Assembly (NCBI RefSeq): GCF_001267885.1
Contig: NZ_CP012382.1
Span: 2,777,001 to 2,841,000, forward strand
DNA: 64,000 nt
DNA from: Streptomyces ambofaciens ATCC 23877
GTDB lineage: Bacteria; Actinomycetota; Actinomycetes; Streptomycetales; Streptomycetaceae
Reading direction: 5' to 3'
Shown: positions 1-9,997 of the stretch, piece after piece
Numbering within the stretch: position 1 is the first letter of the stretch
Layout: the number at the start of each line of letters is the position of its first letter
Program-made: the position numbers and the translations under genes
Notes under the pieces: model-generated
The model's input: the letters and a program-made list of their open reading frames with translations, nothing else
The model's database searches: none
What the model was told of the DNA's origin: nothing

Positions 1-2433
1 CTCGGCGGCGGTGCGCACGATGACGCCCGCGTCCTCGGGGACGATCTTCTTGAGGATGGTCTTCAGCCGGGAGCGCTCGGTGTCGGGGAGCTTGCGGCTG
101 ATACCGGTCATCGAGCCCTCGGGCACGTAGACCAGGTAGCGGCCGGGCAGCGAGACCTGGCTGGTCAGACGGGCGCCCTTGTGGCCGATCGGGTCCTTGG
201 TGACCTGCACGAGGACCGACTGGCCGGACTTGAGGGCGGACTCGATGCGACGCGGGCCGTTGGCCATGCCCAGCGCCTCGAAGTTGACCTCGCCGGCGTA
301 GAGGACGGCGTTGCGGCCCTTGCCGATGTCGATGAAGGCGGCCTCCATCGACGGCAGCACGTTCTGCACCTTGCCGAGGTAGACGTTGCCGACGTACGAG
401 GTGGCCTGCTCCTTGTTGACGTAGTGCTCGACGAGCACGCCGTCCTCCAGGACGCCGATCTGGGTGCGCTCGCCGTGCTGGCGGACGACCATGACGCGCT
501 CGACGGCCTCGCGGCGGGCCAGGAACTCGGCCTCGGTGATGATCGGGACGCGTCGGCGGCCCTGCTCGCGGCCCTCCCGACGGCGCTGCTTCTTGGCCTC
601 CAGGCGGGTGGAGCCCTTGATGGACTGGACCTCGTCGGACGGCTCGGAGCTCTTCTCGCGCGCGGGCCGGGGCTCGCGGACCTTGACGACGGTGCGCTCG
701 GGGTCGTCGGTCGACGGCTCGCCCTCGCCGGAGGCGTCCCCGGCACGGCGGCGGCGACGACGGCGACGACGGCTGCTGCTGGAGCCGCCGCTCTCCCCGG
801 AGGCGTCCTCGTCCTCCTCGGCGTCCTCCTCGACCTGCTCCGCGGTGTCCTCGGCGTCCTGGACGGCCTGCTCGGCACCGGTGTGCTCGGTCTCGTCGGC
901 GGAGTCGCCCCCGTCGCCGTCGGCGGAGTCGCCCCGGCGACGGCGACGGCCGCCCCGGCGCCTGCGGCGGCGGGAGCCGGAGTCCTCGGAGCCGTCGGCG
1001 TCGTCGTGCTCCTCGCCCGACTCGTCGGCGTCGGCGTCGGCGTCGGTCTCGGCCTCCGGCTCGTCCTGCGGGACGGCGGCGGTGGCCCGCTCCTCGGCGG
1101 CCTCCTCGGCGGCGGCGCCCCGGCGCTTGCGGCGGCGACGCGACCCGGCGGACTGCTCCTCCGGGAACTCCTCGGTCTCCTCGGGCACCGGTGCCGGAGC
1201 CGGTGCCGCCCCGGCGGCCTCGGCGGCGGCCTCGGCGGCGGCACGCTCGGGCGTCTGGAACTTGGGCTCGGCGAAGACGGGTGCCTGGAACACGGCCACG
1301 GCGGGACGCGACGGACGCTTGGGAGCGTCGTCCTCGCCGGACGCCCCGGCGGTCTGCGCGGGCGCGGCGAAACCGGAGGCGGCCTTGCGGGTGGACCGGC
1401 GGCGCGCTCGGCGCGGAGCGGCGTCCTCGACGGGCTCGGCGGGCGCGGCGGCCTCAGCCGGCGTCTCGGGGGCCGGGGCGGGCTCGCCGGTCTCGGCACT
1501 GGTCTCGGCGGGCGCGTCGGTGGCGGCGGCCTCGCGGCGCGTGGCGCGACGGCGACCGCGGCGCGGAGCGGCATCCTCGACCGGCTCGGCGGGCTCGGCC
1601 TGCGCGGCAGCCTCGGCGGGCGCGGCATCCGCCACCTGAGCGGAGGACACCTCCGCCACGGCCGGCTCACTGGCCGAGGTCACACTGCGCGTGGCACGAC
1701 GACGACCACGACGCGGAGCGGCGTCCTCGACCGGCTCGGCGACGGACTCGGCCTGCGCGGAAGGCTCGGCAGGCGCGGCGTCCGCCACCTGAGCGGAGGA
1801 CACCTCCGCCACAGCCGACTCACTGGCCGAGGTCACACTGCGCGTGGCGCGACGGCGACCGCGGCGCGGAGCGGCGTCCTCGACCGGCTCGGCGACGGAC
1901 TCGGCCTGCGCGGAAGCCTCGGCGGGCGCGGCGTCCGCCACCTGAGCGGAGGACACCTCCGCCACGGCCGGCTCACTCGACGAGGTCACACTGCGCGTGG
2001 CACGACGACGACCACGACGCGGAGCGGCATCCTCGACCGACTCGGCGGGCTCGGCTTGCGCGGGAGCCTCGGCCACGGGGGAAGCCGGGACGACCGTCTC
2101 GGCCGCCTCCTCCGACGCCGGAGTTCCGGCGGGTGCGGAGGCACGACGCACGGCACGGCGCCGCGGACGAGCCGCGGGCGCGGGCTCCGGGGCCGTCTCG
2201 GCAGCCGGAGTCTCCTCGGCCGCCGTCTCGTCCGTCTCCTCCGCCTCGTCGGCCGGGGCGGTCACCGCGGTCGCGGTGACGGTCTCCGCCGGTGCCTCGG
2301 CACCGGACGGGGGGCCCGCCGGGCGGGACGCGGCCCTGCGCCGTCGACGCGGCGGCAGGGTGTCGCTGGGGGTGTTCGACTCGGTGTCCGTCGAGGTGGT
2401 CGAGGACCCGGTGGGTTCGGTCGGTTCGAGCAT
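1..2433 (-). CDS. rne: Ribonuclease E/G (RNase ES type), 3' end cut by window edge
   Basis: Endoribonuclease that processes and degrades RNA in the cytoplasm. The gene starts at ATG 2433 (MLEPTEPTGS...) and runs off the left edge after 811 codons, in frame to base 1. Residues 1 to about 670 are a low-complexity Ala/Pro/Glu-rich arm with many Arg clusters such as PRRGRRRATR, typical of the long N-terminal scaffold of streptomycete RNase E/G. From about residue 680 the catalytic half begins with VYLGKVQNVLPSMEAAFIDI, the S1 RNA-binding domain, then KDPIGHKGARLTSQVSLPGR and ILKKIVPEDAGVIVRTAAE. The DNase I-like catalytic domain and zinc-link lie beyond the window. The 274 bp upstream of the start hold no gene and may be a leader. 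Identity is firm; the gene is incomplete only because of the window. Confidence 0.95.
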   Translation of the reverse strand, partial: MLEPTEPTGSSTTSTDTESNTPSDTLPPRRRRRAASRPAGPPSGAEAPAETVTATAVTAPADEAEETDETAAEETPAAETAPEPAPAARPRRRAVRRASAPAGTPASEEAAETVVPASPVAEAPAQAEPAESVEDAAPRRGRRRATRSVTSSSEPAVAEVSSAQVADAAPAEASAQAESVAEPVEDAAPRRGRRRATRSVTSASESAVAEVSSAQVADAAPAEPSAQAESVAEPVEDAAPRRGRRRATRSVTSASEPAVAEVSSAQVADAAPAEAAAQAEPAEPVEDAAPRRGRRRATRREAAATDAPAETSAETGEPAPAPETPAEAAAPAEPVEDAAPRRARRRSTRKAASGFAAPAQTAGASGEDDAPKRPSRPAVAVFQAPVFAEPKFQTPERAAAEAAAEAAGAAPAPAPVPEETEEFPEEQSAGSRRRRKRRGAAAEEAAEERATAAVPQDEPEAETDADADADESGEEHDDADGSEDSGSRRRRRRGGRRRRRGDSADGDGGDSADETEHTGAEQAVQDAEDTAEQVEEDAEEDEDASGESGGSSSSRRRRRRRRRAGDASGEGEPSTDDPERTVVKVREPRPAREKSSEPSDEVQSIKGSTRLEAKKQRRREGREQGRRRVPIITEAEFLARREAVERVMVVRQHGERTQIGVLEDGVLVEHYVNKEQATSYVGNVYLGKVQNVLPSMEAAFIDIGKGRNAVLYAGEVNFEALGMANGPRRIESALKSGQSVLVQVTKDPIGHKGARLTSQVSLPGRYLVYVPEGSMTGISRKLPDTERSRLKTILKKIVPEDAGVIVRTAAE
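1563..2018 (-). repeat. Three tandem 150-153-bp repeats inside the RNase E/G N-terminal arm
   Basis: Anchor copies of gcggagcg at 1713, 1866 and 2019 (and 1563) give periods of 150, 153 and 153 bp, always in frame. Each 50-51-residue unit carries a basic PRRGRRRATR block, a SVTSASEPAVAEVSSAQVAD-like stretch and an acidic AEPVEDAAP block. They lie at about residues 139-290. The copies are close but not identical. Confidence 0.85.
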
Positions 2434-2707
2434 GCGGGGGTTTCTCCCGTCAGGCTCCCGGGCGCCGCGCCTGGTCCGGCATCGACCTGGTCGACCGCCG
2501 GTGACGTCCGCGGCTCGCGCTGTGCGCGGTCGCCGCCGTCCGGGGCGCGGGCGCCGCTCGGGAGCTCTCCGTGTCTTGTCTCACCGGTTCCGTACCCCTT
2601 GTCGGGCACGGCCTGGCGAAAGTCTTGTGGTGGGTGCGCTGCCCGACCCAGGTGGCTCCCGAGTTCGAGGGCGGCGCTACGACGCCCGTCCCTGCGCGGA
2701 ACCTTCC

Positions 2708-3484
2708 TTACGCCGACGCCTTCGCGGCGGCGGAAGCGGCGGCCGGTTGCGGCTCGGGCGCTTCTGCCTCGCGGTCGGGCGCGAGCGGGTCGGTCACCGC
2801 TCCGGTCTCTTCATCGAACAGCCCCTGCGCCAGCCTGGTCACCGCTGCGGGGACCGGCGGCGCCAGGTCGGCCACGGCGCGAAGACCGGACAGGACGTCG
2901 TCGGGTCGTACGGCAGGCGTCACGTGCCGAACAACCAGCCGCAGTATCGCACAGGGCTGGTCGGTCGGCCTATCAACCGGTGAACCGTGCGTGGTGGAAC
3001 TCTCCAGGTGCACGACGGCGGAGCGGGCGTCGAAGGTGCGCACGCCGTTCTTCGTCCGGCGCTGGACCTCGACGGCCTCGGCCGAGTTGAAGGCCGCCAC
3101 GGCGCGATCGGCGTCCGCGGCCTCCACTCCGTCCAGCCGCAGCTCCCACACGGAAGCCGTCAGCCGGTCGGCGAGCCCGGAGGTCCGGGCCTCGACCGCC
3201 TCGACGATGTCGAGCCCGGTGGGGAGCGACTCGTCGAGGAGCAGTCTGAGCTGCTCCGGGTCACGCGCTTCGGTGAGCGCGATCTCCAGGTACTCCGCCT
3301 CGCTGCCCGTGCCGGTGGGTGCGGCATTGGCGTACGACACCTTCGGATGCGGCGTGAACCCCGCCGAGTACGCCATGGGCACCTCGGCTCGGCGCAGCGC
3401 ACGCTCGAAGGCACGCTGGAAGTCACGGTGGCTGGTGAACCGGAGGCGGCCGCGCTTGGTGTAACGCAGTCGGATGCGCTGCAC
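2708..3484 (-). CDS. TIGR03936/DUF2344 radical-SAM-associated protein
   Basis: A 258-aa protein beginning MQRIRLRYTKRGRLRFTSHR, matching the DUF2344 (TIGR03936) family. The N-terminal stretch with FTSHRDFQRAFERALRR and SAGFTPHPKVSYANA is the family signature. In many bacteria this domain is encoded next to, or fused to, the TIGR03960 radical-SAM protein. Here that partner is at 6748-8688, two genes upstream on the same strand. The pair is often placed near RNase E/G, as here, and an RNA-modification role has been suggested, but I know of no proven reaction. The last 30 residues are an Ala/Glu/Pro-rich tail. It starts 48 bp after the membrane repeat gene, so probable co-transcription. Confidence 0.85.
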   Translation of the reverse strand: MQRIRLRYTKRGRLRFTSHRDFQRAFERALRRAEVPMAYSAGFTPHPKVSYANAAPTGTGSEAEYLEIALTEARDPEQLRLLLDESLPTGLDIVEAVEARTSGLADRLTASVWELRLDGVEAADADRAVAAFNSAEAVEVQRRTKNGVRTFDARSAVVHLESSTTHGSPVDRPTDQPCAILRLVVRHVTPAVRPDDVLSGLRAVADLAPPVPAAVTRLAQGLFDEETGAVTDPLAPDREAEAPEPQPAAASAAAKASA

Positions 3485-3532
3485 CGCGGGTACGGGCGGC
3501 GGGCCTTCGGGCTGTCGCTTGCCCAGTGTCGT

Positions 3533-4588
3533 TCAGTCCTTCGTGAGAGCGGTCGTACTACTACCAAGAGTACGTGTCTCGGCGACGGATGGTTCCCGCC
3601 GGGCCACCGGTCGAGCCTGCGGGGGGTTCCCGAAGAGCACCCGGCGCACGTCGGCCCGGGCCTGCCGCACGGACAGCCGGGCGGCGGCGAGCGCCCGCCG
3701 GGTCGCACGCCCGGCGCCGCGCGTGGCCTCGGCGAGGGGCCGCAGGACGGTGTCCCGCACGGCGTGCCCCACCGGGGTGAGGACGGCTTGGTAGACCCGG
3801 CGCGCCGGCTCGGCGACGGTCCACCGGAAGAGGGTGCCGAGGAACCGCCCGACGGCGAGCGACACGTACCCCGCGATCCGCCAGGCATGGCCGAGGGCGT
3901 CCAGGACTTCCCCGCCGATCACCGCGAGCACCCGGCCGACGGGTGCGAGCACCCACCGCCACACGGCGAGGACGGGCAGTACCAGCAGTACCCGGACGGT
4001 CCAGTACAGCGTCGTCCCGACGCCCGTGGCGACCATCCGCACGCACCGGGCCAGCCCCCGGCCGCACCAGGCGAGCGCGTGCCCGACCGGGGTGAGGACC
4101 CAGGTCCACAGCCAGAGCGCGGGGACGACGACGAGACACCGCGCCAGCACCGCCGCAACGGCGTACAGAGCACGCCCGACGGCGGCGAGCACCGCCCCCA
4201 CGACCCGGGCGCACCGGGCGAGGGCGCGGCCCACCGGCGTCAGCACCCACCGGTACACCCACACCGCCGGTACGACGAGCAGCACGTTCCCCAGCCAGGC
4301 CGCCCCCTTGGCCAGGGGCACGACGAGGTACCGCCACACCCCGACCAGCGGCCACACGAAGAGGGCCCGCGCGAGCCACGCCAGCGCCCGCCCGACCGGG
4401 CGGAGCACCGTGTCCCGCAGGACCCGCCCGACGACGACCAGCAGGTCCCACGCCATCCGCACCGGGACGACCAGCACCAGGACGACGATCCGCACCGGAA
4501 CGCGGATCGCCGCGGCGACGCACCCCTCCGGGTCCGAACGCCGCGGCGGCTCCTGCGCACGGCCCTGCGGCCGCTTCTCGAGCTCCAT
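3533..4588 (-). CDS. Membrane protein made of VLxPVG repeats, function unknown
   Basis: A 351-aa protein when started at ATG 4588 (MELEKRPQGRAQ...). The frame is open further upstream, but that part overlaps the previous gene and looks non-coding. After a charged N-terminus it is a chain of hydrophobic segments containing at least seven versions of a motif V-L-x-P-[VL]-[GA]-[RHK]-A: VLRPVGRALAW, LVVPLAKGAAW, VLTPVGRALAR, VLTPVGHALAW, VLAPVGRVLAV, VLTPVGHAVRD and VLRPLAEATRG, several preceded by VVPAxWxxxW. The C-terminal 80 residues are basic and soluble-looking. I do not recognise a characterised family. It begins 37 bp after the stop of the pseudo-protease gene and ends 48 bp before the DUF2344 gene, so these are probably one transcript. 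There is no clear Shine-Dalgarno sequence, so the start is uncertain. Confidence 0.7.
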   Translation of the reverse strand: MELEKRPQGRAQEPPRRSDPEGCVAAAIRVPVRIVVLVLVVPVRMAWDLLVVVGRVLRDTVLRPVGRALAWLARALFVWPLVGVWRYLVVPLAKGAAWLGNVLLVVPAVWVYRWVLTPVGRALARCARVVGAVLAAVGRALYAVAAVLARCLVVVPALWLWTWVLTPVGHALAWCGRGLARCVRMVATGVGTTLYWTVRVLLVLPVLAVWRWVLAPVGRVLAVIGGEVLDALGHAWRIAGYVSLAVGRFLGTLFRWTVAEPARRVYQAVLTPVGHAVRDTVLRPLAEATRGAGRATRRALAAARLSVRQARADVRRVLFGNPPQARPVARREPSVAETRTLGSSTTALTKD

Positions 4589-4625
4589 ACCGGAACAGAC
4601 GCCGGAAGGCGCCCTCCGGATGCGG

Positions 4626-6518
4626 TCAGGTGAGTTCGCTGCGGGACCAGGTCCAGCTGCCGGAGGCGGCGCTGTCCCACCGGCGCACCGGCGCACCGAA
4701 GCCGGCACCGTTGCTCGTCAGCGTCCACAGCGCGGTCCGGTGGGCACCGTCGGTGCCCTGGCCGTTGTCGTACAGCACGCCCACGTCGGTGCGGCCGTCA
4801 CCGTCGAAGTCGCCCGACGTCACCTTGGACCGCTCCCAGTCCCAGCTGATCGACCCCGTGCTGTCCCACCTGCGCACCGGCGCGCCGAAGCCGGCACCGT
4901 TGCTCGTCAGCGTCCACAGCGCCGTCCGATTGGCACCGTCGGCGCCCTGGCCGTTGCCGTACAGCACGCCCACGTCGCCGCGGCCGTCACCATCGAAGTC
5001 ACCCGACGTCACCTTGGACCGCTCCCAGTCCCAGCTGATCGACCCCGTGCTGTCCCACCTGCGCACCGGCGCGCCGAAGCCGGCACCGTTGCTCGTCAGC
5101 GTCCACAGCGCCGTCCGATTGGCACCGTCGGCGCCCTGGCCGTTGCCGTACAGCACGCCCACGTCGCCGCGGCCGTCACCGTCGAAGTCACCCGACGTCA
5201 CCTTGGACCGCTCCCAGTCCCAGCTGATCGACCCCGCGCTGTCCCAGACCTTCACGGGCTTGCCGAAGCCGGTGCCGCTGCTGGTCAGCGTCCACAGCGC
5301 GGTGCGGTGAGCGCCGTCGCTCCCGGCGCCGTTGCCGTACAGCACGCCCACGTCGTCGCGGCCGTCACCGTCGAAGTCGCCGGTGACCACCTTGGACCGG
5401 CTCCACTCCCAGCTGATCGACCCCGCGCTGTCCCAGACCTTCACGGGCTTGCCGAAGCCGGTGCCGCCGCTGGTCAGCGTCCACAGCGCGGTGCGGTTGG
5501 TCCCGTCGCTCTGGCGGCCGTAGTCGTAGAGCACGCCGACGTCGCCGTCGCCGTCACCGTCGAAGTCGCCGGTGAACGCCTTGGAGCGGCTCCAGTTCCA
5601 GCTGCCTCCCGTGGCGCTGTCCCACACGCGCACGGGGCTGCCGAAGCCGGCGCCGTTGCTGGTCAGCGTCCACAGCGCGGTGCGGTGGGTCCCGTCGGTG
5701 CCCTGACCGTAGTCGTAGAGCACGCCCACGTCGCCCCGGCCGTCCCCGTCGAAGTCGGCGGCGGGGGTCCGCACGGCGTTCCGGGTGACCCAGTCGCGGA
5801 CGTCGTCGACGCGGGCGGCGACCGCGGCGGCGGAAGCCCCTTCCGCGGAGTCGACGCCGAAGCAGCCCACCTGGTTCGAACGGCTGCTGACGGCGACGAG
5901 CGCCGGGCGGCCGTCGACGGTCCGCAGGACGGGGCCGCCCGCGTCGCCCTGGCAGACCGAGGCGCCGTCCTTGCCGCTCAGGGTCAGGTCGGCGCCGTCG
6001 ACGGCGGTGACGGCGAAGGTGCCGGTGTGCCGGTCGAGCGGCACCCAGTCGGTCGCGGTGCGACCGTGACCGGCGACGGTGAGGTCCTGCCCGGCGGCGG
6101 GCGCCGCGGTGGCGAGGGCGACGGGGGTCACCCCGCGCACGGGCTGGGCCAGCCGGGCCAGCACCAGGTCGCGCTCGCCGTGCGGGCGGAGCTCCAGGAC
6201 GGCCCGCTGCACGCCGCCCACGGTCGCGACGGTCTTCAGCCGGGGCGCACCGGCCGGGACGGAGAGGTCGGCGGCCGGGTTCTCGGCGAAGCAACTGGCG
6301 GTCGTGAGCACCCACTCGGGCGAGACCAGCGAGCCCGAGCAGCCCCGCTGGTGGTCACCGACCACCAGCCGGGCGGTGAAGCCCAGGCCGGCGTCGGTCG
6401 AGGGCGGGCCGACCAGAGCCTGCGCGGGCGCGACGCTCAGGAACAGCGGCACCGCGCCGAGCAGCACGGCTGCCCGTCTGAGCCGGCGCGGACGTGAAGC
6501 GGTCGTGCGTGCGTTCAT
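4626..6518 (-). CDS. Secreted trypsin-fold protein with six FG-GAP/VCBS repeats, catalytic residues lost
   Basis: A 630-aa exported protein. Residues 1-35 are a Sec signal peptide (RRLRR, hydrophobic core, APAQA). Residues about 38-245 follow the chymotrypsin fold: SGSLVSPEWVL, RDLVLARL (Asp117) and CQGDAGGPVL. The usual TAAHC is TTASC, so the catalytic His is Ser75. The usual GDSGG is GDAGG, so the nucleophile is Ala193. DNA confirms both (AGT and GCG codons). Residues about 252-630 are six 62-63-residue repeats beginning DFDGDGRGDVGVLYD, the Ca-binding FG-GAP/VCBS type expected to form a beta-propeller. An AGGA Shine-Dalgarno sits 6 nt before ATG 6518. It is probably a non-catalytic binding or adhesion protein. 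Similar degenerate proteins are, to my recollection, common in Streptomyces. Confidence 0.88.
   Translation of the reverse strand: MNARTTASRPRRLRRAAVLLGAVPLFLSVAPAQALVGPPSTDAGLGFTARLVVGDHQRGCSGSLVSPEWVLTTASCFAENPAADLSVPAGAPRLKTVATVGGVQRAVLELRPHGERDLVLARLAQPVRGVTPVALATAAPAAGQDLTVAGHGRTATDWVPLDRHTGTFAVTAVDGADLTLSGKDGASVCQGDAGGPVLRTVDGRPALVAVSSRSNQVGCFGVDSAEGASAAAVAARVDDVRDWVTRNAVRTPAADFDGDGRGDVGVLYDYGQGTDGTHRTALWTLTSNGAGFGSPVRVWDSATGGSWNWSRSKAFTGDFDGDGDGDVGVLYDYGRQSDGTNRTALWTLTSGGTGFGKPVKVWDSAGSISWEWSRSKVVTGDFDGDGRDDVGVLYGNGAGSDGAHRTALWTLTSSGTGFGKPVKVWDSAGSISWDWERSKVTSGDFDGDGRGDVGVLYGNGQGADGANRTALWTLTSNGAGFGAPVRRWDSTGSISWDWERSKVTSGDFDGDGRGDVGVLYGNGQGADGANRTALWTLTSNGAGFGAPVRRWDSTGSISWDWERSKVTSGDFDGDGRTDVGVLYDNGQGTDGAHRTALWTLTSNGAGFGAPVRRWDSAASGSWTWSRSELT
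4814..5191 (-). repeat. Two nearly identical 189-bp tandem copies within the FG-GAP repeats
   Basis: The string ttggaccgctcc recurs at 4825, 5014 and 5203, a period of exactly 189 bp. The two units, which encode protein repeats 4 and 5, differ at only one base that I could find (accatcgaag versus accgtcgaag). Flanking repeats are clearly more diverged, which indicates a recent in-frame duplication or ongoing homogenisation. Confidence 0.88.
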
Positions 6519-6693
6519 TGCGATCCTAGGAGTCGGTCTCGGGAACTGGCTCGAAGGTTGCGGTACGCCGAGTGCTCTTCACGTGCTGGGCATCGCTCTT
6601 CGCGCCACGCCGGCGAAGAACACCCGATACCCGCCCCCCGCGGCCATCTAAGACCGTGCTCCATGATCCGTCCACGGGACGAACCACCCAAAC

Positions 6694-6729
6694 TGACAGT
6701 ACGTCACACCCCGGGCATGACGTACGTCA
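6694..6729. promoter_or_regulatory. Paired palindromic motifs TGAC(A)GTACGTCA upstream of the pseudo-protease
   Basis: TGACAGTACGTCA at 6694-6706 and the perfect palindrome TGACGTACGTCA at 6718-6729 lie in the 229-bp gap between the radical-SAM stop and the pseudo-protease start. The centres are about 24 bp apart, roughly two helical turns. They lie 176-211 bp before the start codon. This looks like a two-site operator for an unidentified dimeric regulator, but that is inference. Confidence 0.4.
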
Positions 6730-6747
6730 CCTGCGCGACACCCGCCG

Positions 6748-8688
<1,941 letters not shown>

Positions 8689-8714
8689 CTCACGGAACCT
8701 TCGTGTGCTGACAA

Positions 8715-8753
8715 GGGGGACCATCCAGCCTAACCCGGCCCGGATGGTCCCCC
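8715..8753 (-). terminator. Hairpin terminator after rodA
   Basis: A perfect 12-bp stem (gggggaccatcc / ggatggtccccc) with a 15-nt loop lies 45 bp downstream of the rodA stop and just before the radical-SAM start. It has no U-tract, as is usual in Streptomyces. It separates the mre/rodA cluster from the next unit. Confidence 0.7.
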
Positions 8754-8797
8754 GTACCGCTCGTTCCCCGTACCGCTCGTCCGCCGGGTCCGGCCGG

Positions 8798-9997
8798 CTA
8801 GGCCGACATCGGTCTCTGCACGGTGATCGACTGGAGGAGCCCCACCGCTATCCACACGGCGAACATCGAGGAGCCGCCGTAGGACACGAAGGGCAGGGGC
8901 AGGCCGGTGACCGGCATGATGCCGAGCGTCATGCCGATGTTCTCGAAGGTCTGGAAGGCGAACCAGGCGACGATCCCGGCGGCGACGACCGTCCCGTACA
9001 GGTCGGTGGTGTCGCGGGCGATCCGGCAGGCGCGCCAGAGCACCACGCCGAGCAGGACGACGATGAGCCCGGCGCCGAGGAAGCCCAGTTCCTCGCCGGC
9101 GACCGTGAAGACGAAGTCGGTCTGCTGCTCCGGTACGAACTGGCCGGTGGTCTGCGAGCCGTGGAAGAGGCCTGAGCCGGTGAGGCCGCCGGAGCCGATG
9201 GCGATGCGCGCCTGGTTGGTGTTGTAGCCGACGCCCGCGGGGTCGAGCTCCGGGTTGGCGAAGGCGGCGAAGCGGGCGATCTGGTAGTCGTCCAGGATGC
9301 CGAGCTGCCAGACCGCGAGCGCGCCGGCGGTGCCCGCGCCGAGCAGTCCGAAGATCCACCGGTTGCTGGCTCCGGAGGCGAGCAGCACGCCCAGCACGAT
9401 GATGACCATGACCATGACCGAACCGAGGTCGGGCATGAGCATCACGATCAGCATCGGCACGGTGGCCAGGCCCAGGGCCTGGAGCACGGTGCGCTGGTCC
9501 GGGTGGGGCCGGTCCCCCGCGTCGACGCGTGCGGCCAGCAGCATCGCCATGCCCAGGATGATCGTGATCTTCACGAACTCCGAGGGCTGGAGGGAGAAGC
9601 CGCCGGGGAGCTTGATCCAGGAGTGGGCTCCGTTGATGGTGGAGCCGAGCGGGGTGAGCACCAGCAGGATCAGGAAGACGGACGCGCCGTACAGGAGCGG
9701 TACGACGGTGCGCAGGGCGCGGTGGCCGATCCAGACGACGCCGACCATCAGGGCGAGCCCGATGCCGGTGTTCAGCAGGTGCCGGGTGAGGAAGTAGTAC
9801 TGGTCGCCCTGGTTGAGCTCGGTGCGGTTGCGGGTCGCCGAGTAGACGAGCAGGGAGCCCATCAGGGAGAGGGCCACCGCTGCCAGCAGTATCGGCCAGT
9901 CGAGTCGCCGGGCCAGCGAGTCCCGGGCGAACAGCCGGGTCCACCCGGCCTTCTCGGGTCCGTATCCGGAGACCTGGAAGCTGTTGGCTCCGGTCAT
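8798..9997 (-). CDS. rodA: Peptidoglycan glycosyltransferase RodA (SEDS family)
   Basis: A 399-aa SEDS integral membrane protein that polymerises glycan strands from lipid II together with the class B PBP encoded just before it. About ten transmembrane segments are visible, with SEDS signatures LQPSEFVKI, MPDLGSVMVM, GSGGLTGSGLFHGSQT, FVFTVAGEELGFLGAG and the C-terminal GIMPVTGLPLPFVSYGGSS. Its ATG overlaps the TGA of the PBP gene (ATGA at 9994-9997), implying translational coupling. In Streptomyces this cluster acts mainly in spore-wall synthesis, alongside the tip-growth machinery. Confidence 0.95.
   Translation of the reverse strand: MTGANSFQVSGYGPEKAGWTRLFARDSLARRLDWPILLAAVALSLMGSLLVYSATRNRTELNQGDQYYFLTRHLLNTGIGLALMVGVVWIGHRALRTVVPLLYGASVFLILLVLTPLGSTINGAHSWIKLPGGFSLQPSEFVKITIILGMAMLLAARVDAGDRPHPDQRTVLQALGLATVPMLIVMLMPDLGSVMVMVIIVLGVLLASGASNRWIFGLLGAGTAGALAVWQLGILDDYQIARFAAFANPELDPAGVGYNTNQARIAIGSGGLTGSGLFHGSQTTGQFVPEQQTDFVFTVAGEELGFLGAGLIVVLLGVVLWRACRIARDTTDLYGTVVAAGIVAWFAFQTFENIGMTLGIMPVTGLPLPFVSYGGSSMFAVWIAVGLLQSITVQRPMSA

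Noticed and set aside
181..3090. A 969-codon plus-strand open frame
   Set aside because: It runs antisense to the RNase E/G gene and has only Leu/Gly/Arg-biased low-complexity sequence, an artefact of high G+C.
4626..6518. Annotating the FG-GAP protein as an active trypsin-like protease
   Set aside because: Both the catalytic Ser and His are substituted, confirmed at codon level.
5785..6651. Plus-strand frames of 94-190 codons opposite the pseudo-protease
   Set aside because: Antisense shadows; the minus-strand frame has signal peptide, trypsin motifs and repeats.
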